Notes: a model not told the origin generated them from the sequence alone. A DNA stretch of 64,000 nt from PXAP01 sp964421595 (GCA_964421595.1 CAYQXY010000009.1:62001-126000), one strand, 5' to 3'. Shown: positions 26,648-36,616, counted from the first letter of the stretch. Translations and numbers: made by a program.

Positions 26648-27961
26648 ATGAAAATAGTTATGGTTGGCACCGGATATGTGGGACTGGTATCTGGTACCTG
26701 TTTCGCCGAAACAGGAGTGTGTGTTATATGTGTTGATATCGATCAGCATAAAATCGAAAGATTAAGACAGGGCATAATACCCATTTATGAGCAGGGCCTT
26801 GAGGAAATGGTTCAGCGAAATACCAGGAAAGGCCGTCTGATATTCAGTACCAGTCTTGCCGAAAACCTGCAGGACGCTGAAGCAGTATTTATTGCTGTTG
26901 GCACCCCTCCCGATGAAGACGGCAGCGCCGATCTGCGTTATGTAATTGAAGTTGCAAGGGAGATAGGCAGGCACATGAGCCATTATATGGTAGTGGTGAC
27001 GAAAAGTACTGTGCCGATCGGGACATCAAAAAAAATTAAAGACGCAATATTAGAAGAGCAGGCTACCAGGGGAACAAATATCCCGTTTGACATAGCTTCC
27101 AACCCTGAATTCCTTAAAGAGGGAAATGCAATTGAAGATTTCCTCAAACCTGAAAGAATAATTATCGGGATAGAATCGGAAGAAGCAGAGAAAATAATGC
27201 GCAGGTTATACAAGCCTTTTGTCCTCAATAACCACCCGATCATATTCATGGATATACCATCAGCAGAACTTACAAAATATGCTGCCAACTCGATGCTCGC
27301 TACCCGGATCAGCTTTATGAATGAGATCGCCAATTTCTGTGAAATTGTAGGCGCTGACATTAATTCAGTCAGAAAGGGTATTGGAAGCGACAGCCGTATT
27401 GGAAATAAGTTTATATATGCCGGCATAGGTTACGGGGGGTCATGTTTTCCCAAAGACGTAAAGGCACTTATCAACTCAGGGAATGAGATGGGTTATCCCC
27501 TTCAGATCCTAAGGGCAGTTGAAAGTGTAAATGACAGACAAAAAGAAGTTCTTTCAGCAAAGATTTTAAAGCATTTTAACGGAGATATAAAGGCAAAACG
27601 TTTTGCAATCTGGGGATTATCTTTTAAGCCGAATACCGACGACATGAGAGAGGCACCATCTCTTGTTATAATTGAAAAGCTTCTCGAAGGGGGAGCTTCG
27701 GTTATTGCCTATGACCCTGTAGCAATGGAAGAGTCGAAACGTAAAACAGGTGACACCATTGAATATGCCAAAGATCAGTATGATGCACTTGTCGATGCAG
27801 ATGCACTTATTGTGGTAACTGAATGGAATGAATTCCGGACCCTTAACTACAAAGTAATTGAGAAACTTTTGACGCAAAAGATTATTTTTGACGGACGTAA
27901 TCTATACGAGCCATCTGAGATGGAAGAGTTTGGATTTACTTATTACAGCATAGGAAGGTAG
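26648..27961 (+). CDS. ugd: UDP-glucose 6-dehydrogenase
   Basis: This cytoplasmic enzyme oxidises UDP-glucose to UDP-glucuronate with two NAD. The NAD-binding loop GTGYVGLVSG is at residues 7-16. The catalytic Cys266 lies in GYGGSCFPKD. The third domain contains WGLSFKPNTDDMREAPS near residue 320, where UDP is bound. The length (437 residues) is standard. It is followed after 35 bp by the UDP-glucuronate decarboxylase, so the pair would make UDP-xylose from UDP-glucose for surface polysaccharide. The remnant of a DUF1080 gene lies just upstream. Confidence 0.96.
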   Translation: MKIVMVGTGYVGLVSGTCFAETGVCVICVDIDQHKIERLRQGIIPIYEQGLEEMVQRNTRKGRLIFSTSLAENLQDAEAVFIAVGTPPDEDGSADLRYVIEVAREIGRHMSHYMVVVTKSTVPIGTSKKIKDAILEEQATRGTNIPFDIASNPEFLKEGNAIEDFLKPERIIIGIESEEAEKIMRRLYKPFVLNNHPIIFMDIPSAELTKYAANSMLATRISFMNEIANFCEIVGADINSVRKGIGSDSRIGNKFIYAGIGYGGSCFPKDVKALINSGNEMGYPLQILRAVESVNDRQKEVLSAKILKHFNGDIKAKRFAIWGLSFKPNTDDMREAPSLVIIEKLLEGGASVIAYDPVAMEESKRKTGDTIEYAKDQYDALVDADALIVVTEWNEFRTLNYKVIEKLLTQKIIFDGRNLYEPSEMEEFGFTYYSIGR

Positions 27962-27996
27962 TACTATGACAGGCTAAAATAACTTAATAAAAAAAA

Positions 27997-28953
27997 ATGA
28001 AGCGTATACTTGTTACCGGTGGCGCAGGATTTATCGGATCTCACCTTTGCGAAAGACTTCTTAACGAGGGAAATGAGGTTATATGTCTCGATAATTTCTT
28101 CACCGGCTCCAAACGAAACATTGTACATTTACTCGATAACCCTTATTTTGAGCTGGTACGGCATGATGTTACCATGCCTTATTACAGCGAAGTTGAAGAA
28201 ATATATAACCTGGCTTGTCCTGCTTCACCGGTCCATTATCAGCATAACCCCATTAAGACCGTTAAAACTTCGGTGATGGGTGCTATAAATATGCTGGGGC
28301 TTGCAAAGAGGAAAAAGGCAAAAATATTGCAGGCCTCTACAAGTGAAGTGTATGGTGATCCGAAAATACATCCCCAAAAGGAAGACTACTGGGGATTTGT
28401 CAATCCGATAGGAGAAAGGGCTTGCTATGATGAAGGGAAGCGATGTGCCGAAACTCTCTTTATTGATTATCATATTCAGAATAAAGTAAGAATTAAAGTG
28501 GTGAGGATCTTTAATACTTACGGACCTAAAATGCAGCCTAATGACGGCAGGGTAGTATCCAATTTCATTTTACAGGCGCTAAAGAATGAAGACATCACGA
28601 TTCATGGAAAAGGTGATCAGACCAGGTGTTTCCAGTATTATACCGACCTTGTTGAAGCCTTGATCAGAACAATGAATACAGGAGAAGAATTCACGGGCCC
28701 TGTTAACATAGGCAACCCTGAGGAATTAACAATTCTTTCTCTTGCCGAGACCATAATCAGGATGACAGGTTCAAAATCAAAAATAATATTTCTGCCCATA
28801 AGGATTGATGACCCGTTCAAAAGAAAGCCCGACATCTCGCTGGCTAAAAAAGAACTGGGTGGCTGGGAGCCGGTTGTTCCTCTGGAAAAGGGACTTGAAA
28901 AGACAATAAGCTATTTTGCTGATATTATAAAAAACCGGCCAGAGAGTTTATAA
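27997..28953 (+). CDS. uxs: UDP-glucuronate decarboxylase (UDP-xylose synthase)
   Basis: This extended short-chain dehydrogenase converts UDP-glucuronate to UDP-xylose. The NAD site is GGAGFIGSHL at residues 8-17. The active site Tyr144-x-x-x-Lys148 lies in RACYDEGKR. ACPASPVHYQHNPIKT, STSEVYGDP and FNTYGPKM are signatures that separate this enzyme from dTDP-glucose 4,6-dehydratase. At 318 residues it is the bacterial short form. It follows ugd by 35 bp and is surely co-transcribed. Confidence 0.93.
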   Translation: MKRILVTGGAGFIGSHLCERLLNEGNEVICLDNFFTGSKRNIVHLLDNPYFELVRHDVTMPYYSEVEEIYNLACPASPVHYQHNPIKTVKTSVMGAINMLGLAKRKKAKILQASTSEVYGDPKIHPQKEDYWGFVNPIGERACYDEGKRCAETLFIDYHIQNKVRIKVVRIFNTYGPKMQPNDGRVVSNFILQALKNEDITIHGKGDQTRCFQYYTDLVEALIRTMNTGEEFTGPVNIGNPEELTILSLAETIIRMTGSKSKIIFLPIRIDDPFKRKPDISLAKKELGGWEPVVPLEKGLEKTISYFADIIKNRPESL

Positions 28954-29148
28954 TTGCCTGTTTAGTAACTACGGTTCGCCATAGCAGTTGAAAAATAATT
29001 CACACATACGGCTTTTTTCCTGCAATTGATTATCAATGCATTTGTGTATAATCAACCTTATTGGTAGACCTATAGGAGAGGCATGTTTGAAAACCGGATT
29101 CTTTATGAAAACAAATCAACTACTTATTTGTAACTTTAAGACAAAATT

Positions 29149-30039
29149 ATGAAAGGAATAATACTGGCCGGAGGTTCCGGCACAAGACTGCATCCGGTTA
29201 CCTATAGCATCTCAAAACAGATGTTGCCGGTGTACGACAAGCCGATGATTTATTATCCCCTGTCGGTTTTAATGCTTGCCGGTATTAAGGAGGTATTGAT
29301 AATTTCAACTCCCGGCGACCTCCCCCTTTTTCGCCATCTTCTCGGAAACGGGGAAAGGTTCGGATTGACCCTTTCATACACTGAGCAACCTGCCCCCGAG
29401 GGACTGGCACAGGCATTTATTTTAGGCGAAGAGTTTATCGAAGACCAGCCGGTTTGCCTTATTCTCGGAGACAATATCTTTTACGGATACGGACTGAGCG
29501 GTATTCTTTCAAGGGCATCAACTCTAACCACCGGAGCGCTGGTCTTTGGATATTTTGTAAATAATCCGAGACGTTACGGAGTTGTCGAATTTGATAAAGG
29601 CGGGAAGGTGCTGAGCATAGAAGAGAAGCCTGAGTCTCCTAAATCCAATTATGCTGTTACCGGGCTCTATTTTTACGGCAATGATGTAGTGGCAAAAGCC
29701 AGATCACTTAAACCATCCGCCAGGGGTGAACTTGAAATAACCGACCTTAACAGGCTCTACCTGCAAGAGTCAAGCCTTAAGGTCGAACTTTTCAGCAGGG
29801 GAATGGCTTGGCTTGATACCGGGACACATGAAAGTCTGCTGCAGGCATCAAATTTCATACAGACAATTGAAGAGAGGCAGGGACTGAAAATTGCCTGCCT
29901 TGAGGAAATAGCATACATAAAAGGGTTCATTGACAGGGAAAAATTGCTTGCCAATGCGGCGTTATTGAAAAACAGTCAATACGGGGGTTACCTTTATCAG
30001 GTAGCGGGTGAAAATGCTGACGGATCTCCGCTCAGGTAA
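29149..30039 (+). CDS. rfbA: Glucose-1-phosphate thymidylyltransferase
   Basis: This enzyme makes dTDP-glucose from glucose 1-phosphate and dTTP, the first step of dTDP-rhamnose synthesis. The N-terminal nucleotide site GGSGTRLHPVTYSISKQML is exact, and YDKPMIYYPLSVLMLAGI follows. EKPESPKSNYAVTGLYF and GMAWLDTGTHESL complete the family pattern. The length (296 residues) is normal. There is a 195-bp gap from uxs and a 332-bp gap to rfbC, so the genes may be transcribed in separate pieces. Confidence 0.97.
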   Translation: MKGIILAGGSGTRLHPVTYSISKQMLPVYDKPMIYYPLSVLMLAGIKEVLIISTPGDLPLFRHLLGNGERFGLTLSYTEQPAPEGLAQAFILGEEFIEDQPVCLILGDNIFYGYGLSGILSRASTLTTGALVFGYFVNNPRRYGVVEFDKGGKVLSIEEKPESPKSNYAVTGLYFYGNDVVAKARSLKPSARGELEITDLNRLYLQESSLKVELFSRGMAWLDTGTHESLLQASNFIQTIEERQGLKIACLEEIAYIKGFIDREKLLANAALLKNSQYGGYLYQVAGENADGSPLR

Positions 30040-30371
30040 GACCAACACAGACACCACTAATGACTATCAACGCCAGGGCAGTAAAAAATGTAGGGTAGCA
30101 CACAATGAATTGATGTTGACATAATCTGGTGTTTTATAAATTGCTGAATTTTCCAGTCCGGATTAATCTCTGTCGGGCCGGGCACTAAAAAGAAAGGGCT
30201 TGCAAAACATTTAACAGATTATTGATTTGATTAGCATGCAATTTCCAGCTGGATTGCCTGCGAGCCGGGGAAATAAAACAAAACATTAATAATCGTTCGG
30301 CTCTGAGATACTTCATATGAAATACTAAACATAAATATTGATTATTAACTTGATTAACCCGCTTTAGATTA
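30040..30371. other. 332-bp gene-free gap where rfbB would be expected
   Basis: No gene or clear fragment of dTDP-glucose 4,6-dehydratase can be read here. The stretch contains a palindromic centre CCAGCTGG with imperfect flanks (about 30238-30258) and otherwise A/T-rich sequence. Confidence 0.45.
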
Positions 30372-30935
30372 ATGAAAATTACTGAAACTGAATTTCCCGG
30401 ATTGCTCCTTATCAATCCCCGGATTTTTGAAGATTCCCGGGGATATTTTTATGAAAGCTATAATTATCGTAACTACCGGGAAAATGGCCTTGATTACAAT
30501 TTTGTTCAGGACAATCAGTCCCGTTCGCCGAGAAATGTTATACGGGGGCTCCATTATCAGCTTAAACCATTTGCACAGAATAAACTTTTGCGCGTCATTG
30601 AAGGTGCCGTTTTTGATGTTGTGGTCGATTTGAGGAAGAATTCACCATCATACGGAAAATGGTGGGGTCATGAGATATCAGCTGAAAACAAGCTTCAGTT
30701 ATTTATACCCGGCGGTTTTGCACATGGATTTGCCGTAATCAGTGAATGGGCCACCGTTTTATATAAAACAGATGAATTTTACAATCCACAGTACGAAAGA
30801 GGTATAAATTATGCAGATAAAAGTCTTGGAATAGAGTGGGGAGTTGAACCAGGCACTGAAATTGTTTCGGCCAAGGATATGAATGCACCTGTATTATCAG
30901 AGGCAGATAATAATTTTATATATAATAACAAATGA
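30372..30935 (+). CDS. rfbC: dTDP-4-dehydrorhamnose 3,5-epimerase
   Basis: This cupin-fold enzyme epimerises dTDP-4-keto-6-deoxyglucose at C3 and C5. The motif VIRGLHYQ near residue 57 carries the catalytic His, and FVQDNQSRS lies just before. PGGFAHGFAV and LYKTDEFYNPQYERGI near residues 115-145 contain the conserved Tyr. The length (187 residues) is standard. Its stop overlaps the rfbD start by 4 bases, showing tight coupling. Confidence 0.97.
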   Translation: MKITETEFPGLLLINPRIFEDSRGYFYESYNYRNYRENGLDYNFVQDNQSRSPRNVIRGLHYQLKPFAQNKLLRVIEGAVFDVVVDLRKNSPSYGKWWGHEISAENKLQLFIPGGFAHGFAVISEWATVLYKTDEFYNPQYERGINYADKSLGIEWGVEPGTEIVSAKDMNAPVLSEADNNFIYNNK

Positions 30936-31804
30936 AGAGTATACTTATAACCGGAACATCCGGACAACTGGGGCATGAAATTCAAGGGTTGTCTTATACA
31001 CATGTATATAAGGGGTATAAATTTATACATACTAACCGTAATACGCTTGACATCAGCTGGCGTGAGATTGTTGAGAATTATTTTGAGAATAACCAGATTG
31101 ATTGCATTATCAATTGTGCGGCTTTTACCAATGTTGACAACGCAGAGGCTGAAAGCGAGCTCGCCATGCTTGTTAACGGCAGCGCAGTGGAATGGCTTGT
31201 AAGCGCTGCCACAAAGAGGCAAACCCGTATTTTTCATGTAAGCACAGACTATGTTTTTGACGGTACAAATTGTCGTCCTTACAAGGAGGATGATCAGGTA
31301 AACCCGGTATCGGTTTATGGTAAATCGAAGCTTGCCGGCGAAAAGGCCGTGCTTGATTATGAGTATGGTACTGTAATAAGGGCATCCTGGTTATACTCGC
31401 CCCGTGGGAAAAACTTTTTCAATACAATACTTAAGTTCGGCGAAGAGAGGCCTGAACTGAATGTTGTATACGATCAGGTAGGCACACCCACCTATGCAAG
31501 AGACCTGGCCCGCGTTTTACTGACATTTGCCGACCATGCACTTGTTGACGGAAGTTCATACAAAGGCGGACTGTACCACTACAGCAATGAAGGAGTCTGC
31601 AGCTGGTATGATTTTGCCCTTGAGATAATAAAACAAAAGGGATTGCACTGCCAGGTAAACCCAATTGAAAGTGAGCAGTATCCGACGCCAGCAGTCCGCC
31701 CTCATTTCAGCGTGCTGAACAAAAACAAAATCAAAAGTCAGTTGTCACTGAAAATTCCACACTGGAAGGACAGTCTTGCAAGTTGTTTGGATCAACTTGA
31801 TTAG
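30932..31804 (+). CDS. rfbD: dTDP-4-dehydrorhamnose reductase
   Basis: This NAD(P)H-dependent reductase makes dTDP-L-rhamnose, the last step of the pathway. The nucleotide-binding loop GTSGQLGHEI is at residues 8-17. AAFTNVDNAEAE and HVSTDYVFDGTNCRPYKE are typical. The catalytic Tyr-x-x-x-Lys is in VYGKSKLAGEKAV near residue 130. The length is 290 residues. The start overlaps rfbC by 4 bases (ATGA). Confidence 0.96.
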   Translation: MKSILITGTSGQLGHEIQGLSYTHVYKGYKFIHTNRNTLDISWREIVENYFENNQIDCIINCAAFTNVDNAEAESELAMLVNGSAVEWLVSAATKRQTRIFHVSTDYVFDGTNCRPYKEDDQVNPVSVYGKSKLAGEKAVLDYEYGTVIRASWLYSPRGKNFFNTILKFGEERPELNVVYDQVGTPTYARDLARVLLTFADHALVDGSSYKGGLYHYSNEGVCSWYDFALEIIKQKGLHCQVNPIESEQYPTPAVRPHFSVLNKNKIKSQLSLKIPHWKDSLASCLDQLD

Positions 31805-31856
31805 TTTTTAAATAAGTTATAGATATTCAGGGTTATTAACTTTAATTATTTTTAGA

Positions 31857-33602
31857 ATGGATAACAGGAGTCTTAAAAAAAAGGTAAATGACCGTGCCCG
31901 GGTATGGCTTGGTGATGAGTTTGATGAGAAAACAAGGAACCAGGTAAAGAATTTACTTGAAGGCCCGGAGAATGAGCTAATCGATGCTTTTTACCAGGAT
32001 CTGGAATTTGGCACAGGTGGTTTAAGAGGTATTATGGGAGCCGGTACCAACAGAATAAATGAATACACCATTAGTATGGCAACCCAGGGGTTGGCAAATT
32101 ACCTTGTACGGCAGTTTTCACACCTCACATCAATAAAGGTTGCCATTGCCTATGACTGCAGGAATAACAGCCGCCTGTATGCCGAAACAGCTGCAAACAT
32201 ATTTACGGCAAATGATATTGACGTGCTTTTATTTGACAAATTAAGGCCCACACCCGAACTGTCATTCGCAATAAGGCACTACGGCTGCCAGTCCGGGCTG
32301 GTTATCACCGCCTCACATAACCCTAAAGAATACAATGGTTATAAAGTTTACTGGGAAGATGGCGGACAGATCATTGCCCCCCATGACAAGAATATTATTT
32401 CTCATGTCCAGAAAATTACGAGTTTCAGCCAGGTGCGGACAGATAAGAAGGAATCGCGTATAACAATGCTGGGCAGTGAAACTGACAAAATATACCTTGA
32501 GAAGGTAAAAGAGATGTCTTTATCGCCCGAAATAAATAAGAAGTGGAAAAATCTTAAGATCGTCTTTACTCCCATTCACGGAACAGCTGTAGAAATGGTG
32601 CCGGCAGCACTTGAAATGTATGGGTTCAAAAATATTATCAATATACCTGATCAGGACATAACCGACGGTAACTTCCCCACGGTCAAGTCGCCGAACCCCG
32701 AAGAGGCTGCCGCCCTGCAAATGGCCCTTGATATGGCTGTTGAGACAGATGCTGATCTTGTAATGGGAACCGATCCTGACGGCGACAGGGTAGGTATTGC
32801 GGTAAAAAACCATAAGGGTGAATTTGAACTCCTGAACGGGAACCAGATTGCATCGCTGCTTTTATACTATGTGCTGACCAGATGGAAAGAACTGGGCAGG
32901 CTGAGTGGGAATGAGTATATAGTTAAGACCATTGTCACATCGGAATTATTAGCCAACATAGCCGAAAAATTTGGCGTTGAATGTTTTGATGTGCTTACCG
33001 GCTTTAAATTTATTGCCGGACTGATGAGGAAAAATGAAGGTGAAAAGACCTTTATAGCCGGATTTGAGGAGAGTTATGGTTACCTGGTCGGTGACTTTGT
33101 AAGGGACAAAGACGCAATAGTCTCCTGTGCTCTGATTGCCGAGGCAACAGCATGGGCGCATGACCAGGGCAAAACCCTGTTCGATCTGCTGATGGAACTT
33201 TATAGTGAATTCGGGCTATACCGGGAGTCGTTACTTTCAATTGTAAGGAAAGGGAAGGCCGGCGCAGATGAGATAGCCGCGCTGATGGAAAAATTCAGGA
33301 ATTCACCACCTTTGAAGCTTAACGGTTCGCCCGTGATGCTGGTAAATGATTACCTGAAGCAAAAATCCTTTGATACGATTAACGAGCTGCGCCGAGATAT
33401 TGATTTACCAAAATCAAATGTGCTGCAATTCTTTTTAAAGGACGGGACAGTCATTTCAATGAGGCCATCTGGCACCGAACCCAAAATTAAGTTCTACATC
33501 GGGGTGCGTGCACCATTTTCCGGTAAAGAAAATTTTGACAGTATCAGCGATCAGCTTGCAAAAAAGACAAGCAGCATTATAGAAGAACTCGGTGTAAACT
33601 GA
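31857..33602 (+). CDS. Phospho-sugar mutase (phosphoglucomutase/phosphomannomutase)
   Basis: This enzyme interconverts hexose 1- and 6-phosphates and could supply glucose 1-phosphate to ugd's substrate route and rfbA. The phosphoserine loop TASHNP has Ser153. The metal-binding loop GTDPDGDRVG is near residue 303. The sugar-binding loop GFEESYGYLVGD is near 400, and the phosphate-binding RPSGTEPKIKFYI is near the C-terminus. At 581 residues it matches the long PgcA-like form. It lies 52 bp after rfbD and 12 bp before yjbQ on the same strand. Confidence 0.94.
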   Translation: MDNRSLKKKVNDRARVWLGDEFDEKTRNQVKNLLEGPENELIDAFYQDLEFGTGGLRGIMGAGTNRINEYTISMATQGLANYLVRQFSHLTSIKVAIAYDCRNNSRLYAETAANIFTANDIDVLLFDKLRPTPELSFAIRHYGCQSGLVITASHNPKEYNGYKVYWEDGGQIIAPHDKNIISHVQKITSFSQVRTDKKESRITMLGSETDKIYLEKVKEMSLSPEINKKWKNLKIVFTPIHGTAVEMVPAALEMYGFKNIINIPDQDITDGNFPTVKSPNPEEAAALQMALDMAVETDADLVMGTDPDGDRVGIAVKNHKGEFELLNGNQIASLLLYYVLTRWKELGRLSGNEYIVKTIVTSELLANIAEKFGVECFDVLTGFKFIAGLMRKNEGEKTFIAGFEESYGYLVGDFVRDKDAIVSCALIAEATAWAHDQGKTLFDLLMELYSEFGLYRESLLSIVRKGKAGADEIAALMEKFRNSPPLKLNGSPVMLVNDYLKQKSFDTINELRRDIDLPKSNVLQFFLKDGTVISMRPSGTEPKIKFYIGVRAPFSGKENFDSISDQLAKKTSSIIEELGVN

Positions 33603-33614
33603 TAATAACGAAAA

Positions 33615-34031
33615 ATGGAGTCCTACAGAAAAGAGATTTGGTTTGAGACCAGAAGCAGGAGGGAGCTTATAAATATTACCCCCACCATAAATCAATGTCT
33701 TGCCGAAAGCGGCATAAAAGAGGGGCTTTTGCTCTGCAACGCAATGCACATAACCTCCAGTGTGTTTATTAATGATGATGAATCAGGCCTGCATCACGAT
33801 TTTGAAGTCTGGCTGGAAAAACTTGCACCCGAACATCCTCATTCACAATACAGACATAATGGTTATGAGGATAATGCCGATGCCCATCTCAAAAGAACGA
33901 TAATGGGCAGGGAAGTTGTGGTGGCAGTAACAGAAGGCAAGCTTGATTTTGGTCCCTGGGAGCAGATCTTTTACGGTGAGTTTGACGGTAAGAGGAGAAA
34001 GCGGCTGCTGGTGAAGATCATCGGGGAATAG
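33615..34031 (+). CDS. yjbQ: YjbQ family protein (secondary thiamine-phosphate synthase-like)
   Basis: This 138-residue protein is the UPF0047/YjbQ family, reported to have weak thiamine-phosphate synthase activity; its main role is uncertain. Conserved features are GLLLCNAMHITSSVFINDDESGLHHDFEVWLEKL and HLKRTIMGREVVVAVTEGKLDFGPWEQIFYGEFDG, in two adjoining blocks, with the His/Asp/Glu set of the active site. It begins 12 bp after the mutase stop and probably shares its transcript. No thiamine genes are near. Confidence 0.9.
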   Translation: MESYRKEIWFETRSRRELINITPTINQCLAESGIKEGLLLCNAMHITSSVFINDDESGLHHDFEVWLEKLAPEHPHSQYRHNGYEDNADAHLKRTIMGREVVVAVTEGKLDFGPWEQIFYGEFDGKRRKRLLVKIIGE

Positions 34032-34280
34032 AAAAAAACAGCTATTGCCCCTAGAAATACTGAGGGATTAATATTCCACTGATGGGCGTAAAGTTCACGG
34101 CTGGTTTAACTCCGGCCAAGGCGTTCTGTGGGAAGATCATTTGTTAACGAATGAAGCTAAGCAGCTGTCTTGACCCAAACAAGGTTGAAATATCTCCGGT
34201 CTTGTTTCTGGCACTTGAGTAAAAGCTCACTTCAGAAATAATATGATTAGTCCGTAAACCAGCACTTTTCACGCGATACG

Positions 34281-34308
34281 TTTTATTCCCCGAAAGGGGA
34301 GGAGTGCT
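34281..34308 (-). terminator. Possible terminator of RecD-like gene
   Basis: A TCCCC-GAAA-GGGGA hairpin next to the stop codon is followed on the minus strand by AATAAAA. A wider AGCACT/AGTGCT pair encloses it. The T-run is poor, so support is modest. Confidence 0.35.
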
Positions 34309-35722
34309 ATTCAAAAAATTTATCGCTGAAATTAATCAGGTACAGCTTATCTGTTGCGCGGGTAAAGGCAGTATAAAGCCAGCGGAGGTATTCGGTATTA
34401 GCCATGTCTTCCCTGACATAACCCTGGTCAATAAAGACATTCTTCCATTGTCCGCCCTGCGCCTTGTGGCAGGTTACGGCATAGGCAAACTTTACCTGCA
34501 GGGCATTGAACCAGGGGTTTGATCTAACCTCCTCGTATTTTTTTCTTTTATTGGTTATCTCCGAATAGTCTTCCATGACGGAATTGAACAGGTTATTGTT
34601 TTGTGTCTTGCTCAACGCGGCAGTTTCAGAATTTATAGTGTCAAGAAGCAGCTTAACCTCAATCTCCATATTTTTGTAATCGATAAACCTGACCACCGCA
34701 TCGGCATACCTGAAGCCGTACATCTCGTCGTACCGCCTGATACGTACAACCTCAATTATGTCTCCATTTGCGATAAAGTCGGTCGATTCATTTTCCGACA
34801 ACCAGAAATAGTTATTCTTGACCACCATTAACAGGTCTCCCGAAGCCAGTTCCTCTTCACGGCCTAGTATGCTTCCCCTTATTCCCTTGTTGAACTGGTT
34901 TGCCATTTTATTCGATCGCGTAACAATGATGGTGGACTCTAATCCATCCTTGTCATACGAACCCGATATCATTTCTATCAGCTCGCTGCCACTTACCCTT
35001 TCAACGTCGTCGAACCCGTCAAGAATAAAGTGCGGCAAACCCGGAACAGAATCGGAAATATTATGTCTTATTCCGCTTGCATTGAAAAGAATGCCTGAAT
35101 CCTCTGCCTGCCGGAGGATCTCATTAAGAAAGATCTCCTTAACATCAAATCCGAATCCTTTAACAAAATTAATATCCAGGGCAGGGCTGATATCCAGTCC
35201 CACAGGCGGCAGCTGAGCAGTGTCACCAACAAGGATCAACTTGCAATTCAGACCACTCTCAACATAACCTATAAGATCATCAAGCAGCCGGCCGCTGCCA
35301 AATACATCATAATCGAACGACTGGTTGGCAATCATCGAAGCTTCATCAACAATGAACAATGTGTTTTTATGGAGGTTCCTGTCGACGACAAATTTGCCGG
35401 TTCCGTCAGTTAAGGATCTTTGTCTGTAAATTTTTTTATGAATAGTGTAAGCACTATGGGAACAGTATGAAGAAAGCACCTTGGCAGCCCGTCCGGTAGG
35501 AGCCAGAAGAACCACACTTGTTTTAATGATTCGCAGGGTTTTTACAAGAGCACCCAGGATTGTTGTTTTACCTGTTCCTGCATAACCTTTTACCAGAAGA
35601 ATTTCCTTTTCCCTGATCCCGGTAATAAATCCGGGAATCATATCAATCATTATTTTTTGACTGGCTGTAGGCGTATGACCAAGTTGTTCAATTAAAATAT
35701 TGATAATATGGTTTTTTATCAT
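34307..35722 (-). CDS. RecD-like AAA ATPase / helicase with UvrD-like C-terminus
   Basis: This 471-residue protein is a superfamily 1 helicase related to RecD2 and to phage Dda-type helicases. Walker A is GYAGTGKTTI at about residue 47 and Walker B is FIVDEASM near 128. LVGDTAQLPPVG is the motif III region. AYAVTCHKAQGGQWKNVFID and the YTAFTRATDKLYLI box at the C-terminus are typical of the UvrD_C_2 fold. It lacks the RecBCD-specific N-terminal domains. It stands alone on the minus strand, divergent from the pilin-like gene. A role in DNA repair or replication-fork restart is inferred from the family. Confidence 0.9.
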   Translation of the reverse strand: MIKNHIINILIEQLGHTPTASQKIMIDMIPGFITGIREKEILLVKGYAGTGKTTILGALVKTLRIIKTSVVLLAPTGRAAKVLSSYCSHSAYTIHKKIYRQRSLTDGTGKFVVDRNLHKNTLFIVDEASMIANQSFDYDVFGSGRLLDDLIGYVESGLNCKLILVGDTAQLPPVGLDISPALDINFVKGFGFDVKEIFLNEILRQAEDSGILFNASGIRHNISDSVPGLPHFILDGFDDVERVSGSELIEMISGSYDKDGLESTIIVTRSNKMANQFNKGIRGSILGREEELASGDLLMVVKNNYFWLSENESTDFIANGDIIEVVRIRRYDEMYGFRYADAVVRFIDYKNMEIEVKLLLDTINSETAALSKTQNNNLFNSVMEDYSEITNKRKKYEEVRSNPWFNALQVKFAYAVTCHKAQGGQWKNVFIDQGYVREDMANTEYLRWLYTAFTRATDKLYLINFSDKFFE

Positions 35723-35996
35723 TTAATCTATTTATATTTATTTTTCAGGTATAAATGCAATTTTTTTATAAATTTGCCATCAAACTTAAAACTAATAAAT
35801 CGCATAATAAAAATTATCTTTGATCCTGCATTTGTGTTAAGGTGTAAAACAGGCAGAAAGAAGCTTAAGGATCTTATTTTAATTCAGATATAATTTTTCA
35901 GCAAATTTTTAAGTTTATTTAAAGGGCAATGTTCAGGCTGAGGTTTATATTGAATGAAGCAGACGATTATTAATTACATAAATTTAGATTGTAAAC

Positions 35997-36605
35997 ATGA
36001 AAACTATTATTCAGATTCTTCTAACAGTTGCAATACTGGGATTAGGGTACCTGCTGGTTGACAGTATCAGGCAACCGATAAGGTTTAATGAAGCACAGAA
36101 AGCCAGGTATGACCGCACTATTCAAAGGTTAAAGGATATTCGTACCGCCCAGTTGGCCTACCGTTCCGTACACGGAGATTTTACCGGAGATTTTGATGAA
36201 CTTATCAATTTTGTGAAAACCGATTCATTTAGTGTCGTAAGGGCAATTGGGTTTGAAGATGACGATCCTGATACTGAAACTACTGAGGAGATAATACGTG
36301 ATACTATCAGAATCAGCGTTCAGGATTCACTTTTCCGTCGCGGCTATCCGGTAGATTCATTGCGGTTTGTGCCATTTACCGGTGGCAGGGAAGAATTTTT
36401 CCTTGGCGCAGGTACTGTAATGACCGGTTCCGGACTTGAAGTTAAGGTTTTCGAAGCTCATGTTCTCAATGATGTATTATTACGCGGACTGGACAGGCAG
36501 CTTGTGATCAACATGAATGATGAGAGAAGCAAAAGAAATCAGTTTCCCGGACTACGTGTTGGCTCTCTGGAGGAGACCACTAACAATGCCGGCAATTGGG
36601 AGTAA
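35997..36605 (+). CDS. Bitopic protein with pilin-like N-terminus
   Basis: This 202-residue protein has one membrane helix at about residues 5-22 followed by a helical stretch (RYDRTIQRLKDIRTAQLAYRS) and VHGDFTGDFDELINFV. That helix plus 'amount of residue, align, gap' pattern resembles type II secretion pseudopilins and PilN/PilO-type bitopic proteins, though no prepilin peptidase site is evident. The rest has no motif I recognise. It lies 11 bp before the DUF3822 gene and they are surely co-transcribed. A structural partnership with that actin-like protein is inference. Confidence 0.75.
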   Translation: MKTIIQILLTVAILGLGYLLVDSIRQPIRFNEAQKARYDRTIQRLKDIRTAQLAYRSVHGDFTGDFDELINFVKTDSFSVVRAIGFEDDDPDTETTEEIIRDTIRISVQDSLFRRGYPVDSLRFVPFTGGREEFFLGAGTVMTGSGLEVKVFEAHVLNDVLLRGLDRQLVINMNDERSKRNQFPGLRVGSLEETTNNAGNWE

Positions 36606-36616
36606 TAGTCCCCGGT

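Noticed and set aside
27997..28953. Reading this SDR gene as rfbB
   Set aside because: The ACPASPVHYQ and RACYDEGKR motifs and the short length are those of UDP-glucuronate decarboxylase.
34140..34306. 57-codon open stretch after the RecD-like stop on the minus strand
   Set aside because: It is Ser/Thr/Asn-rich, has no start or family resemblance, and could arise by chance.
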